Source of the DNA: an uncultured Clostridia bacterium
GTDB taxonomy: Bacteria; Bacillota; Clostridia; Christensenellales; Aristaeellaceae
NCBI GenBank assembly: GCA_946414315.1
Contig: CAMKNZ010000010.1
Span: forward strand, 1 to 64,000
Reading direction: 5' to 3'
Length of the DNA: 64,000 bases
In this document: positions 56,571 through 64,000 of the stretch, piece after piece
Numbering within the stretch: the first letter of the stretch is position 1
Layout: the number at the start of each line of letters is the position of its first letter
Notes under the pieces: generated by a model
The model's input: only the letters and a program-made list of their open reading frames with translations
What the model was told of the DNA's origin: nothing
The model's database searches: none
Program-made: the position numbers and the translations under genes

Positions 56571-57992
56571 TCAGTCGTTCCAGTCCAGCCCGGCGAATGC
56601 CGCCATCTGTCTGACGGTCTTCCTGGCTTCCGTTTCGGTTTTGCCTTCAGCAAAGATCCGAACCCTGGGTTCCGTGCCTGAGAAGCGGACAATAACCCAG
56701 CCGTCTTCCAGATAAATCTTGCAGCCGTCCATGTAGCTGATCTTTTCCACTTTCCGTTCGAAAACCGGCAGCTGCTTCTCCGTCAGGATCAGCTTCGCGA
56801 TCCGCTCCTTGTTTTCCGGTGTCAGCGCCCAGTCGTATTCCGCGGTATGCAGTTCGCCGTACTTGTCGTACAGATCCTGTAGCAGCTCGCTGAGCTTCTT
56901 TCCGCTGACGCTGAGCATTTCCACCAGCAGGCTTGCGGCATACAGGCCGTCCTTGCCGGATATATGCCCGCGGACCGTCAGACCGCCGGAGGACTCTCCG
57001 CCGATCAGCGCGTCGTGCGCTTCCATACCGGCGGAAATATGCTTGAAGCCGACCGGCACCTCGATGCATTCCTGCCCGTAAGCCGCCGCGATCCGGTCCA
57101 GCAGGTGGGTGGTGGCGATGTTCCGCACCGCCGCGCCGCGCCATCCTTTGTATTCCAGCAGATAGTTGTACAGCAGCGCCAGGATTTCGTTGGCCGTTAC
57201 ATACCGCCCGTTTTCGTCAATAATCCCCAGCCGGTCCGCGTCGCCGTCTGTGGCGATGCCCACGTCCGCGTTATGCTCCTTTACCGCGTACTGCAGGTCC
57301 ACCAGCGTGTCCGGATTCGGCGCCGGCAGGTGCCGGCCGAAGAACGCGTCGTGCCGGTCGTTGATTACGTCGATATCGCACCGGCAGCTGTAAAGGATCG
57401 TCAGCAGGCCGGTCAGGCTCACGCCGAACATCGGATCCAGCACGATCCGCAGCCGGCGTTTCCGGATCGCGTCCGTATTGACCTGTTTCAGGATGGAATC
57501 CAGATAGGCGTCCCGCGGATCGATGATTGTGACCCTGCCCGCCGCCTTCGCTTCCTCAAAATCCATATCCCGGATGTCCGCTTCCGTCAGGCGGTTCGCT
57601 TCCTCCTGGATTGATTCCGTGACGTCCTGCGCCGCGTCCCGCCCGCCGAAGGTAAACAGCTTGATCCCGTTCCAGATTGCCGGGTTATGGCTGGCCGTAA
57701 CCATGGCCCCGTAAGGCAGTTTCTTTTCTTTTACCGTAAACATGATCTGCGGTGTCGGGCAGCTCATGTTCACAAAGAACACCCGGATTCCCTCGCCGGC
57801 CAGCACCTCGCAGAACCATATCAGGGCCTCCTTGCTGAGGAACCGCCGGTCATAGCCCACGCAGATTCCGTCTTCCGCCGCGCCTTCCCGCTTCATCCTG
57901 CGGGCCAGGGCCGCAGCCACCAGCCGGATATTCGCCTTTGTAAAATCCTCACCGATCACGGCGCGCCATCCGCCCGTACCGAATTGTATCAT
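56571..57992 (-). CDS. Phosphoglucomutase/phosphomannomutase family
   Basis: A 473-residue alpha-D-phosphohexomutase. FGTGGWRAVIGEDF opens the chain, TASHNP (catalytic Ser near residue 99), DGDADRLG (metal loop), GGESSGG (sugar loop), and FSGTEPRVRIFAEG (phosphate-binding). It would convert the hexose 1-phosphate made by the adjacent GH94 enzyme to hexose 6-phosphate. It is 16 bases downstream of the GH94 gene. GAGAGG precedes the ATG. Confidence 0.92.
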   Translation of the reverse strand: MIQFGTGGWRAVIGEDFTKANIRLVAAALARRMKREGAAEDGICVGYDRRFLSKEALIWFCEVLAGEGIRVFFVNMSCPTPQIMFTVKEKKLPYGAMVTASHNPAIWNGIKLFTFGGRDAAQDVTESIQEEANRLTEADIRDMDFEEAKAAGRVTIIDPRDAYLDSILKQVNTDAIRKRRLRIVLDPMFGVSLTGLLTILYSCRCDIDVINDRHDAFFGRHLPAPNPDTLVDLQYAVKEHNADVGIATDGDADRLGIIDENGRYVTANEILALLYNYLLEYKGWRGAAVRNIATTHLLDRIAAAYGQECIEVPVGFKHISAGMEAHDALIGGESSGGLTVRGHISGKDGLYAASLLVEMLSVSGKKLSELLQDLYDKYGELHTAEYDWALTPENKERIAKLILTEKQLPVFERKVEKISYMDGCKIYLEDGWVIVRFSGTEPRVRIFAEGKTETEARKTVRQMAAFAGLDWND

Positions 57993-58007
57993 AAAAATAC
58001 CTCTCTT

Positions 58008-60413
58008 TTATTTTTCTTGGTTTCCAAGCGTAACGACAATCCGATGGATTCCGTCCCCATAGGCCGGGATCCGGTCCACGGGTGTTCCGTCCGCGATGAT
58101 CCGGCGGACGCCCTTTTCCACATGGTCCGGATTCTCCACTTTGATCCAGTACTCCACACCGCGCCATTTCCGGACGGCGTCAAACCCGTCCCATTCCGCC
58201 GGGATGCAGGGATCAACCGTCAGGCCGTCAAAACCCGGCCGGATGCCCAGCATGTAGCGGGTCGCCGCGTAATATGCCCAGCCGGAGGATCCGGTCATGA
58301 AGGGATGCCTGGCCCTTCCGAAGGCCGTATGGTCTTTTCCCATGATGAATTGGCAGTAACTGTAGGGCTCCGCCTGCCTGATTTCCATTTTGTCGTTCTG
58401 ATTTTCCGGCAGCAGGGCGTCGTAGAACTTCATCGCCCGGCTTCCCCGTCCCAGCATGCACTCCGCCACCCATGCCCAGGGGTTGGGATGGCTGAAGATC
58501 GCGCCGTTTTCCTTCACGCCCGGATAGACCCGCGTCACAAAACCGATGCTGTCGTCCAGCGTGACAAAGGACGGCGCGTTCAGCATCAGTCCCCAGGGGG
58601 TGTAGAGCCATTCGTCCACCGCGTCCATGCAGCTCAGTCCCTGTTCCCGGTCCGCGGCGCCGCTGATCACAGCCCAGGTGTTGCTTTCCATGTGGACCTT
58701 GCCTTCCCGGGCCGTCTGTGACCCGATCGGATCGCCTTTGCCGGTGTATCCCCGCAGGAACCATTTGCCGTCCCACAATGCTTTCCGGCAGGTCTTTTCC
58801 ATCTTTTCCTTCAGCGCCCGGTACTTTTTCTCATCCGTTTCGCGCCCGAGCGCTTCTGCCGCGTCCAGGAAGTGGTTGGTCGCCCAGATCAGCAGGAAGG
58901 CCACCATCGCGCTCTCCCCGCCGCCCAGGTTCAGGCAGTCGTTCCAGTCCGCCCGCAGGCCCTTCGTCACGCCGTGGGCCCCAACCTGGGCGTAGGAAAA
59001 GTCCAGCGCCGCCTTCATATGTTCCCACACGGTGGCGCTGCCCTCGTCGGCATAGGGAATCTCCGTATCAAAGAAGGAAAGCTCTCCGCTCTCCCGCACG
59101 TTTTCCACGATCGCCGGAATCAGCCACAGCGCGTCGTCCGCGCAGGCGTCTTTCAGCCCGTGGAGCATGCTCTTCTTGTCCGCCTCCGGAATCACCGTCG
59201 GGGATTTGAATCCGTCGTCCTTTTCTTTTTCCAGCACTGCCGGATCGAACAGGTGCAGGCCGTAGCCGGCGCTCATCTGTCCGTGCAGCAGCTGACGGAT
59301 CCGCTTCAGGCACATTGCCGGTTCCGCGTGGGGAATGCACATAGCGTCCTGCGCGGTATCCCGGTAGCCCAGGCCCGTCCGTCCTCCTACTTCAATAAAG
59401 GAAGAGAAGCGGGAGAACAGGACGTTGACCTCGCTCTGATACAGGTTCCAGATGTTCAGGGACCGGTTCATGTTTTCATGGGGCGTCCGCACCTGCAGGA
59501 CGCCGAGCTTTTCGTCCCAGAAACGGCGCAGGTTTTCAAAGGCGCGGTCCGTCCCGGCCTCGTCGTAGCGCTGCCGCGCCCGGTCCGCCGCTTCTCCCTT
59601 GCCCGTGCCCAGGTAAAACAGCACTCGCGCTTCCTCGCCCGGCTTCAGAATCAGCTTTTTCTGCAGCGCGCCGCAGGGATTTCCGCCCAGCTCCGTGGAG
59701 CCGCTCAGCTTTCCGGAAGATACGCCCAGAGGGTCCTTTTCCGTGTGGTACGGGCCGATAAAGGCCTCCCGCACGCCGTCGTGCCCGTCCGGCACAAAGT
59801 TCCCCGCGAAGAACTGCCAGGCGTCCTTTTCATAATGAAGCTCGCACAGCGCCGCGTCCCGGTCGTAATGGGAGCCGGCGGCATACAGGCTCATCTGGAA
59901 GTTCTGGTTGTCCATGTCGATTTCATGGAAGGAGAACTCCACATAGCCGAAAACGCTGACCGCCCGTTCCCGGTCGGACCGGTTGGCGACACGCACGTCA
60001 AAGATCTCCACCGGATCCTCTTCGCCATCCTCCCGCGGGATGAACAGCGTCTGCTCCGCATGGATTCCTTCATATTTACAGAGGAAACGGGAATAACTCA
60101 TCCCGTGCCTCGCTTCATATTCCGCTTCTTCCAGCGGCAGTCCCGTCGGCTGCCAGCTCACGGACCAGAACTTCCCGGTCTCGTCGTCCCGGAGATAGAC
60201 ATAGTGTCCCGGCCAGTCCATCGGCACGCCGTTGGGCCGGAAGCGGGTGATCCGGTGATGCTGCGGGCTGTCCAGCCAGCTGTAGCCTCCAGCGTTGTGG
60301 GAGATCACGGTGCCCATTCGCTGGGTGCCCAGATAATTGGTAAAAGAAACCGGCACGTTGACCCGGTCGATGACATATTCGCGCGCGGCGTCGTCAAAGT
60401 ACCCGTAACGCAT
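58008..60413 (-). CDS. GH94 disaccharide phosphorylase (cellobiose/chitobiose phosphorylase-like)
   Basis: An 801-residue GH94 enzyme, close to the usual 800-810. It opens RYGYFDDAAREYVIDRVNVP with a beta-sandwich domain (NNYLGT-type motif as TNYLGTQRMGTVISHNAGGY), and the (alpha/alpha)6 barrel carries the catalytic Asp in GLGYRDTAQDAM near residue 350. It phosphorolyses a beta-linked disaccharide to a sugar 1-phosphate and a free sugar, inside the cell. The exact disaccharide (cellobiose, chitobiose, laminaribiose, others) is not clear from sequence. GGAGG lies 6 bases ahead of the ATG. It is the first gene of the operon. Confidence 0.92.
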   Translation of the reverse strand: MRYGYFDDAAREYVIDRVNVPVSFTNYLGTQRMGTVISHNAGGYSWLDSPQHHRITRFRPNGVPMDWPGHYVYLRDDETGKFWSVSWQPTGLPLEEAEYEARHGMSYSRFLCKYEGIHAEQTLFIPREDGEEDPVEIFDVRVANRSDRERAVSVFGYVEFSFHEIDMDNQNFQMSLYAAGSHYDRDAALCELHYEKDAWQFFAGNFVPDGHDGVREAFIGPYHTEKDPLGVSSGKLSGSTELGGNPCGALQKKLILKPGEEARVLFYLGTGKGEAADRARQRYDEAGTDRAFENLRRFWDEKLGVLQVRTPHENMNRSLNIWNLYQSEVNVLFSRFSSFIEVGGRTGLGYRDTAQDAMCIPHAEPAMCLKRIRQLLHGQMSAGYGLHLFDPAVLEKEKDDGFKSPTVIPEADKKSMLHGLKDACADDALWLIPAIVENVRESGELSFFDTEIPYADEGSATVWEHMKAALDFSYAQVGAHGVTKGLRADWNDCLNLGGGESAMVAFLLIWATNHFLDAAEALGRETDEKKYRALKEKMEKTCRKALWDGKWFLRGYTGKGDPIGSQTAREGKVHMESNTWAVISGAADREQGLSCMDAVDEWLYTPWGLMLNAPSFVTLDDSIGFVTRVYPGVKENGAIFSHPNPWAWVAECMLGRGSRAMKFYDALLPENQNDKMEIRQAEPYSYCQFIMGKDHTAFGRARHPFMTGSSGWAYYAATRYMLGIRPGFDGLTVDPCIPAEWDGFDAVRKWRGVEYWIKVENPDHVEKGVRRIIADGTPVDRIPAYGDGIHRIVVTLGNQEK

Positions 60414-60439
60414 ATGGAACCTCCTGTGTCTGTATTTTC

Positions 60440-60468
60440 ATTATAAGCATAGCAAAAGAAAAGCACAA
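60440..60468 (-). promoter_or_regulatory. Promoter of the GH94 operon
   Basis: TTGTGC (60468-60463) and TATAAT (60445-60440) on the minus strand are 17 bases apart, about 27 bases ahead of the GH94 start. The plus-strand promoter of the divergent permeases is less clear (GATAAT at 60597-60602 with no good -35), consistent with activation. Confidence 0.65.
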
Positions 60469-60676
60469 GCAGAAGGAACAGTCCTGTCATTTTTTGTCTG
60501 GGATTGGCATTCTGGTCCGGCTGCTGCCTGTCCTGTTCTTTTTCTGTAAACCACTTGAGCCAACACAACAACCGGAGTCAAGATTTGCCAAACTGGGATA
60601 ATGACACGAAGAATGTCTTTTTTGTAGAATTCAATTACCAAATCGGACATTGAAGGAAAGGAGCAGGCAACAAAGC

Positions 60677-61645
60677 ATGACGACCATTCAGACTGCTGTT
60701 CCGAAACCGCATCGCAGATACAGCAGCATCGCCGCAAAGAAAAAAACGTTCTGGCTGACCACCATGGCGCTGCCGGGTGCCGTCTGGCTCCTGCTGATCC
60801 GTTATCTGCCCATGTTCGGTATCGTCATCGCCTTCAAGAACTACCGTGCCTTCCGTCCCAACACCTTCTGGAACAACATCATCCAGAGTGAATGGGTGGG
60901 CCTGAAGAACTTTGAGTTCCTGAAATCCCCGGATACCGGCATCATGATCCGCAACACCCTGGGCTACAACATCCTGTGGATCATCCTGGGCCTGGTTATT
61001 TCCGTAGCCTTCGCCATCATGATGAGCGAGCTTACCTCGCGTTTCCTGGCCAAGACCTACCAGACCCTGATGTTCTTCCCTTACTTCCTTTCATGGGTTG
61101 TGGCCAGTTATTTTGTCCTGGCCTTCCTGGATCCCACCAGCGGCATGATCCCCTTCTTCCAGAAAGCCGCCGGCTTGAAAGCCACAAACTTTTATCATGA
61201 TACGACCTGGTGGCCCCTGATCCTGACGATCTGTAACCTGTGGAAAAACCTGGGCTACTCATCGGTCCTGTACCTGGCCGCCATCACCGGCATCGACACC
61301 ACCCAGTATGAAGCAGCCGCAGTAGACGGCGCCACCAAATGGCAGCAAATCTGGCATGTGACCCTGCCCGGCATCCGCCCCATGATCGTCATCCTGCTGA
61401 TCATGAACGTCGGCAAGATCTTCAACGCGGACTTCGGCCTGTTTTACAACGTGCCCCAGAATTCCGGTTCTCTGTATCCGGTCACGCAGGTCGTTGATAC
61501 CTATGTATACCGGGCCTACGCGAACACCCACAACATGGGCATGAGCTCCGCCGCCGGTTTCCTGCAGAGCTTCGTCGGTATGATCTGTATCATCGGTGCC
61601 AACGCGCTGGTCCGGAAGATCGACGCGGAAAGCTCCCTGTTTTGA
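60677..61645 (+). CDS. ABC transporter permease, LplB type
   Basis: A 322-residue permease of the LplB/YtcP-partner group, with about six helices. It starts with basic residues, then FWLTTMALPGAVWLLLIRYL, and has the group-typical MFGIVIAFKNYRAF. The EAA loop is EAAAVDGATKWQQI. The ATG at 60677 is about 13 bases after GGAG; an in-frame TTG at 60650 lies ahead of it. It is divergent from the GH94 operon and cotranscribed with the next permease and binding protein. No ATPase is present in this unit. Confidence 0.9.
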   Translation: MTTIQTAVPKPHRRYSSIAAKKKTFWLTTMALPGAVWLLLIRYLPMFGIVIAFKNYRAFRPNTFWNNIIQSEWVGLKNFEFLKSPDTGIMIRNTLGYNILWIILGLVISVAFAIMMSELTSRFLAKTYQTLMFFPYFLSWVVASYFVLAFLDPTSGMIPFFQKAAGLKATNFYHDTTWWPLILTICNLWKNLGYSSVLYLAAITGIDTTQYEAAAVDGATKWQQIWHVTLPGIRPMIVILLIMNVGKIFNADFGLFYNVPQNSGSLYPVTQVVDTYVYRAYANTHNMGMSSAAGFLQSFVGMICIIGANALVRKIDAESSLF

Positions 61646-61662
61646 ATGTGGAGGTGAAGAAA

Positions 61663-62610
61663 ATGACGACCATCAATCCCTCCGCCCGGAAAAAGATCAA
61701 GGCCGGATCTTTCTCCCTGAACCGGTTCGGTCCCGGAGCCCAGGCAGCGTTTCACATCATCCTGGCTCTGTTCTCGCTGCTGTGCATCATTCCCTTTATC
61801 TTCGTTGTCATCATCTCTTTCTCTTCAGAGGAAAGCATCCGCCAGGTCGGCTTCAGTTTTACCCCGGTTTCCTGGAGCGTCGAAGCCTTTACATATACCT
61901 TCCGTCTTGGGAACGCGCTGTGGAGAAGTTACTTCAACTCTTTCCTGATCACAATCGTCGGTACGATCCTCAGCGTCGCCATCACCATCCTCTATGCCTA
62001 TCCCCTCTTTCGCAAGGATTTCCGTTTCCGGGGATTCTTCAATTTTCTCAGTTTCTTCACGATGATCTTCGGCGGCGGCCTGGTACCGACTTTCGTCATC
62101 TGCAAGAGTGTCCTCGGTCTCAGCGACAACTATGCGGCGCTGATCGTACCGATGCTCTTCAGTCCGTTCAATGTCATCATCATGCGGACCTTTTTGCAGA
62201 CCGCCGTACCGACGGAACTGATCGAAGCCGCAACAATTGACGGCAGCGGTGAATACAACACCCTGGTACGGATCGTCCTGCCGATCGTCAAGCCCGGCAT
62301 CGCCACTGTCGCCCTGCTGGTCGCCCTTTCCTACTGGAACGAGTGGTTCCTGTCCCTCTTGTACCTGAACAAGAACATGGACATCATGCCGCTTCAGTAC
62401 CTGCTCATGCGCATGCAGCGGAACGCGGACTTCCTGGCCAAGAATTCGTCGATGCTGGGGGCCGACGCGGCCAAAGCCGTGGCCCAGCTGCCTTCTCAAT
62501 CCCTGAAAATGGCGCTTGTCGTATTCATCGTCATCCCCATCGCCTGTGCCTATCCCTTCTTCCAGCGCTATGTGGTCGCCGGGCTGACAATAGGCAGCGT
62601 TAAAGGATGA
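61663..62610 (+). CDS. ABC transporter permease, LplC/YtcP type
   Basis: A 315-residue partner permease. FHIILALFSLLCIIPFIFVV is helix 1, SFSSEESIRQVGFSF follows, and the EAA loop reads EAATIDGSGEYNTL; the end GLTIGSVKG is typical. GGAGGTGA precedes ATG 61663. It would dimerise with the preceding permease. The set matches oligosaccharide importers that use DUF3502-type or LipO-type binding proteins. Confidence 0.9.
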   Translation: MTTINPSARKKIKAGSFSLNRFGPGAQAAFHIILALFSLLCIIPFIFVVIISFSSEESIRQVGFSFTPVSWSVEAFTYTFRLGNALWRSYFNSFLITIVGTILSVAITILYAYPLFRKDFRFRGFFNFLSFFTMIFGGGLVPTFVICKSVLGLSDNYAALIVPMLFSPFNVIIMRTFLQTAVPTELIEAATIDGSGEYNTLVRIVLPIVKPGIATVALLVALSYWNEWFLSLLYLNKNMDIMPLQYLLMRMQRNADFLAKNSSMLGADAAKAVAQLPSQSLKMALVVFIVIPIACAYPFFQRYVVAGLTIGSVKG

Positions 62611-62612
62611 AC

Positions 62613-62666
62613 TCAAAAGCATCAGGCTTTTGAAATATAGGAACTCAGCATCCCCGGAGGTGCTGA
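62613..62666 (+). other. Two hairpins in the permease/binding-protein intergenic region
   Basis: TCAAAAGC (62613-62620) pairs with GCTTTTGA (62626-62633); TCAGCATC (62645-62652) pairs with GGTGCTGA (62659-62666) with one G-U. No strong T-run follows. Such hairpins at the 5' end of a binding-protein message often protect it from decay. Confidence 0.55.
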
Positions 62667-62688
62667 CAATAAAAAGGAGGATAATCCC

Positions 62689-64000
62689 ATGAAAAAAGTC
62701 CTGTCTCTCATTCTGACCCTGGCGCTGATCCTTTCCGTTCTCAGCTTCGCTGCAGCGGATGATCTGCCCACCATCACCATCATGTTCCATGGCAGCAACG
62801 TCACCGACGACAAGGCAGTACTCGAAAAAGTGAACGAGTATATCGCGGACAAAGTCGGCGCAAAGCTGGAAGTCATCTGGGGCACCTGGGGCGATTTTGA
62901 CGAAAAATCCGTCAAGGTCCTGGAAGGTGCCGACAAGGACGTGGACATCGTCTTTACTTCTTCCTGGAGTGACGACGAGTACAACAGCTTCGCCAAGAAA
63001 GGCTATTTCCTGAAGCTGGACGATCTGTTCGCGCAGTACGGCGCTGATCTGATCGCCGCCCTTCCCGAGGACCTGATGAAGGCTGCCACCATTGAAGGTG
63101 CTGAAGGCAAAGGCGTCTATGCCGTCAACGGCTTCAAAGACACAGCCACGCAGAACACCTGGGATATCAACGTTACCCTGCTGAACGAGCTTGGCTACAC
63201 CGTGGATGATGTCAAGGAAAAAGGCTTCTTCGGCTGGGGTGAAATTTTCGCCAAGGCCAAGGAAGTCAAGGGCGACAGTTTCTATCCCTTCCTGGTGGAG
63301 CCCGTCGTTGCAGAACGCATGGTCACCAACTCCATTATTGTCAGCGGTGACGGAAATGCCAACCTGCTGTCCCTGTATCTCAATCCCGACGACGTCTCCG
63401 CCGAAGGCCCCTACGGCAACAAGCTGCTGAACAAGTTTGCAACGCCTGAATACAAGGCTTTTGTGGAAAAGATGCACGAGTACTACGAAGCCGGCTACAT
63501 CGATCCCGCCCTCTCCGTAGGTGAAACTTCGAACGACTGCCGCGCCAATCACCAGAAGGACGCTTCCTACCTGATCGGCACCCAGGTTTATGCTTTCGGT
63601 TATGAATACAGCCCGGACGTCCTGTCCCGCGGTGTGGAAGTCCAGTTCCTGCCCTGCACCGAACCCTATATGGATTCCACCGTATCCCAGGGCGCCATGA
63701 TGGCAATCAACTCCGCCTCCGAGCATCCGGAAGAAGCTTTCAAGTTCCTGGTGCTGCTCAACACCGATCCGGTGCTCATGACCCTCATGAACTATGGTGT
63801 GGAAGGCATCCACTACACCCTGGATGAAGACGGCCTGGTCGTATTCACTGATGAACGCGCGAACTATTCTCCCTGGACCAACGGCGTAGGCAACGTCACA
63901 CTCCTGCCGGACACCAAGGATGAAGGCAAAGGCTTCCGTGAATCCTTTAAGGCGTATTATTCCACAGGCAAGGTTATTCCCTCCAACGGTTTCTTCTTCG
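62689..64000 (+). CDS. ABC transporter extracellular solute-binding protein, LipO-like (3' end beyond window)
   Basis: At least 437 residues of a large binding protein. The signal peptide reads MKKVLSLILTLALILSVLSF with AAA-DD cleavage; no lipobox Cys. The mature part has ITIMFHGSNVTDDKAVLEKV and VNEYIADKVGAKLEVIWGTW, the layout of LipO/DUF3502-type oligosaccharide-binding proteins (about 500 residues). AAGGAGG is 8 bases ahead of ATG 62689. It delivers the substrate to the two permeases upstream; with GH94 nearby, that is probably a beta-linked disaccharide or short oligosaccharide. Confidence 0.9.
   Translation, partial: MKKVLSLILTLALILSVLSFAAADDLPTITIMFHGSNVTDDKAVLEKVNEYIADKVGAKLEVIWGTWGDFDEKSVKVLEGADKDVDIVFTSSWSDDEYNSFAKKGYFLKLDDLFAQYGADLIAALPEDLMKAATIEGAEGKGVYAVNGFKDTATQNTWDINVTLLNELGYTVDDVKEKGFFGWGEIFAKAKEVKGDSFYPFLVEPVVAERMVTNSIIVSGDGNANLLSLYLNPDDVSAEGPYGNKLLNKFATPEYKAFVEKMHEYYEAGYIDPALSVGETSNDCRANHQKDASYLIGTQVYAFGYEYSPDVLSRGVEVQFLPCTEPYMDSTVSQGAMMAINSASEHPEEAFKFLVLLNTDPVLMTLMNYGVEGIHYTLDEDGLVVFTDERANYSPWTNGVGNVTLLPDTKDEGKGFRESFKAYYSTGKVIPSNGFFF

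Noticed and set aside
61825-63813. A 662-codon open frame on the minus strand opposite the second permease and binding protein
   Set aside because: The plus-strand genes have clear families and ribosome binding sites; the antisense frame shows low-complexity His/Asp/Gln-rich sequence typical of the complement of GC-rich coding DNA.

Overview
The window looks like chromosomal DNA from an anaerobic Clostridia-type Firmicute, probably a gut or rumen commensal. This is an inference. It rests on purine-rich AGGAGG ribosome binding sites, frequent TTG and GTG starts, family-1 sugar ABC transporters whose binding proteins lack a lipobox, a YesMN-type two-component system, a GH94 phosphorylase, many DUF3795/GNAT/flavodoxin accessory genes, and a yybP-ykoY manganese riboswitch. 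No rRNA genes, CRISPR array or intact insertion sequence was seen.

Layout. 1-5.8 kb: a divergent FadR-type regulator (cut by the window edge) faces an ABC importer operon (binding protein, two permeases), an N-acetylneuraminate lyase-like enzyme and an SGNH esterase. The set fits uptake and cleavage of a sialic-acid-like sugar. 5.9-6.6 kb is decayed: a truncated YaiI/YqxD start and a TTTGCAAA palindrome cluster. 6.7-14 kb carries mostly plus-strand genes: a D,D-carboxypeptidase, a phage-like DUF6291 protein, a DinB-DUF3795 protein, a flavodoxin, DUF523, a PfkB kinase, a GNAT and a cyclase. 14-25 kb is a long minus-strand run: thioesterase, a 55-residue microprotein, a HAD-kinase fusion, an XRE-desulfoferrodoxin fusion, PAP2, a DUF3795-MBL fusion, YbaK, and then several acetyltransferases and methyltransferases.

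25-34 kb holds a Ca2+ P-type ATPase, a Na/Pi cotransporter, a coiled-coil protein, membrane proteins, an MBL hydrolase and an mntP gene behind a manganese riboswitch. 34.15-49.36 kb is bounded by a direct repeat (22 bp) of the 3' end of tRNA-Leu and carries an integrase remnant next to that tRNA. I read it as a degraded integrative island. It holds MerR/GyrI proteins, a second DinB-DUF3795 protein, GNATs, a GNAT-YdcF fusion with a PurN-like formyltransferase, a deaminase, a 2H phosphoesterase, ArsR-DUF2087, LytTR-DUF3021 and PadR-DUF2812. Seven tRNAs follow (49.3-50.0 kb), then DUF368, a small export protein and the hibernation factor Hpf.

52.8-64 kb is a sugar utilisation locus. A minus-strand operon of five genes (GH94 phosphorylase, phosphohexomutase, histidine kinase, solute-binding protein, AraC-type response regulator) is divergent from a plus-strand ABC importer (two permeases and a binding protein, cut by the window end). 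Together they would sense, import and phosphorolyse a disaccharide and feed the resulting sugar 1-phosphate into glycolysis.

The most interesting signal is a cassette present twice (25.01-25.23 and 44.95-45.17 kb, both minus strand). It has a TTGAC(A/T)-N18-TATAGT promoter, a ribosome binding site, a 32-codon reading frame with conserved residues, and an intrinsic terminator. The last codons of the reading frame can pair with the 5' arm of the terminator. Each copy stands just ahead of a run of GNAT/methyltransferase genes, which is the architecture of a ribosome-mediated transcription attenuator.
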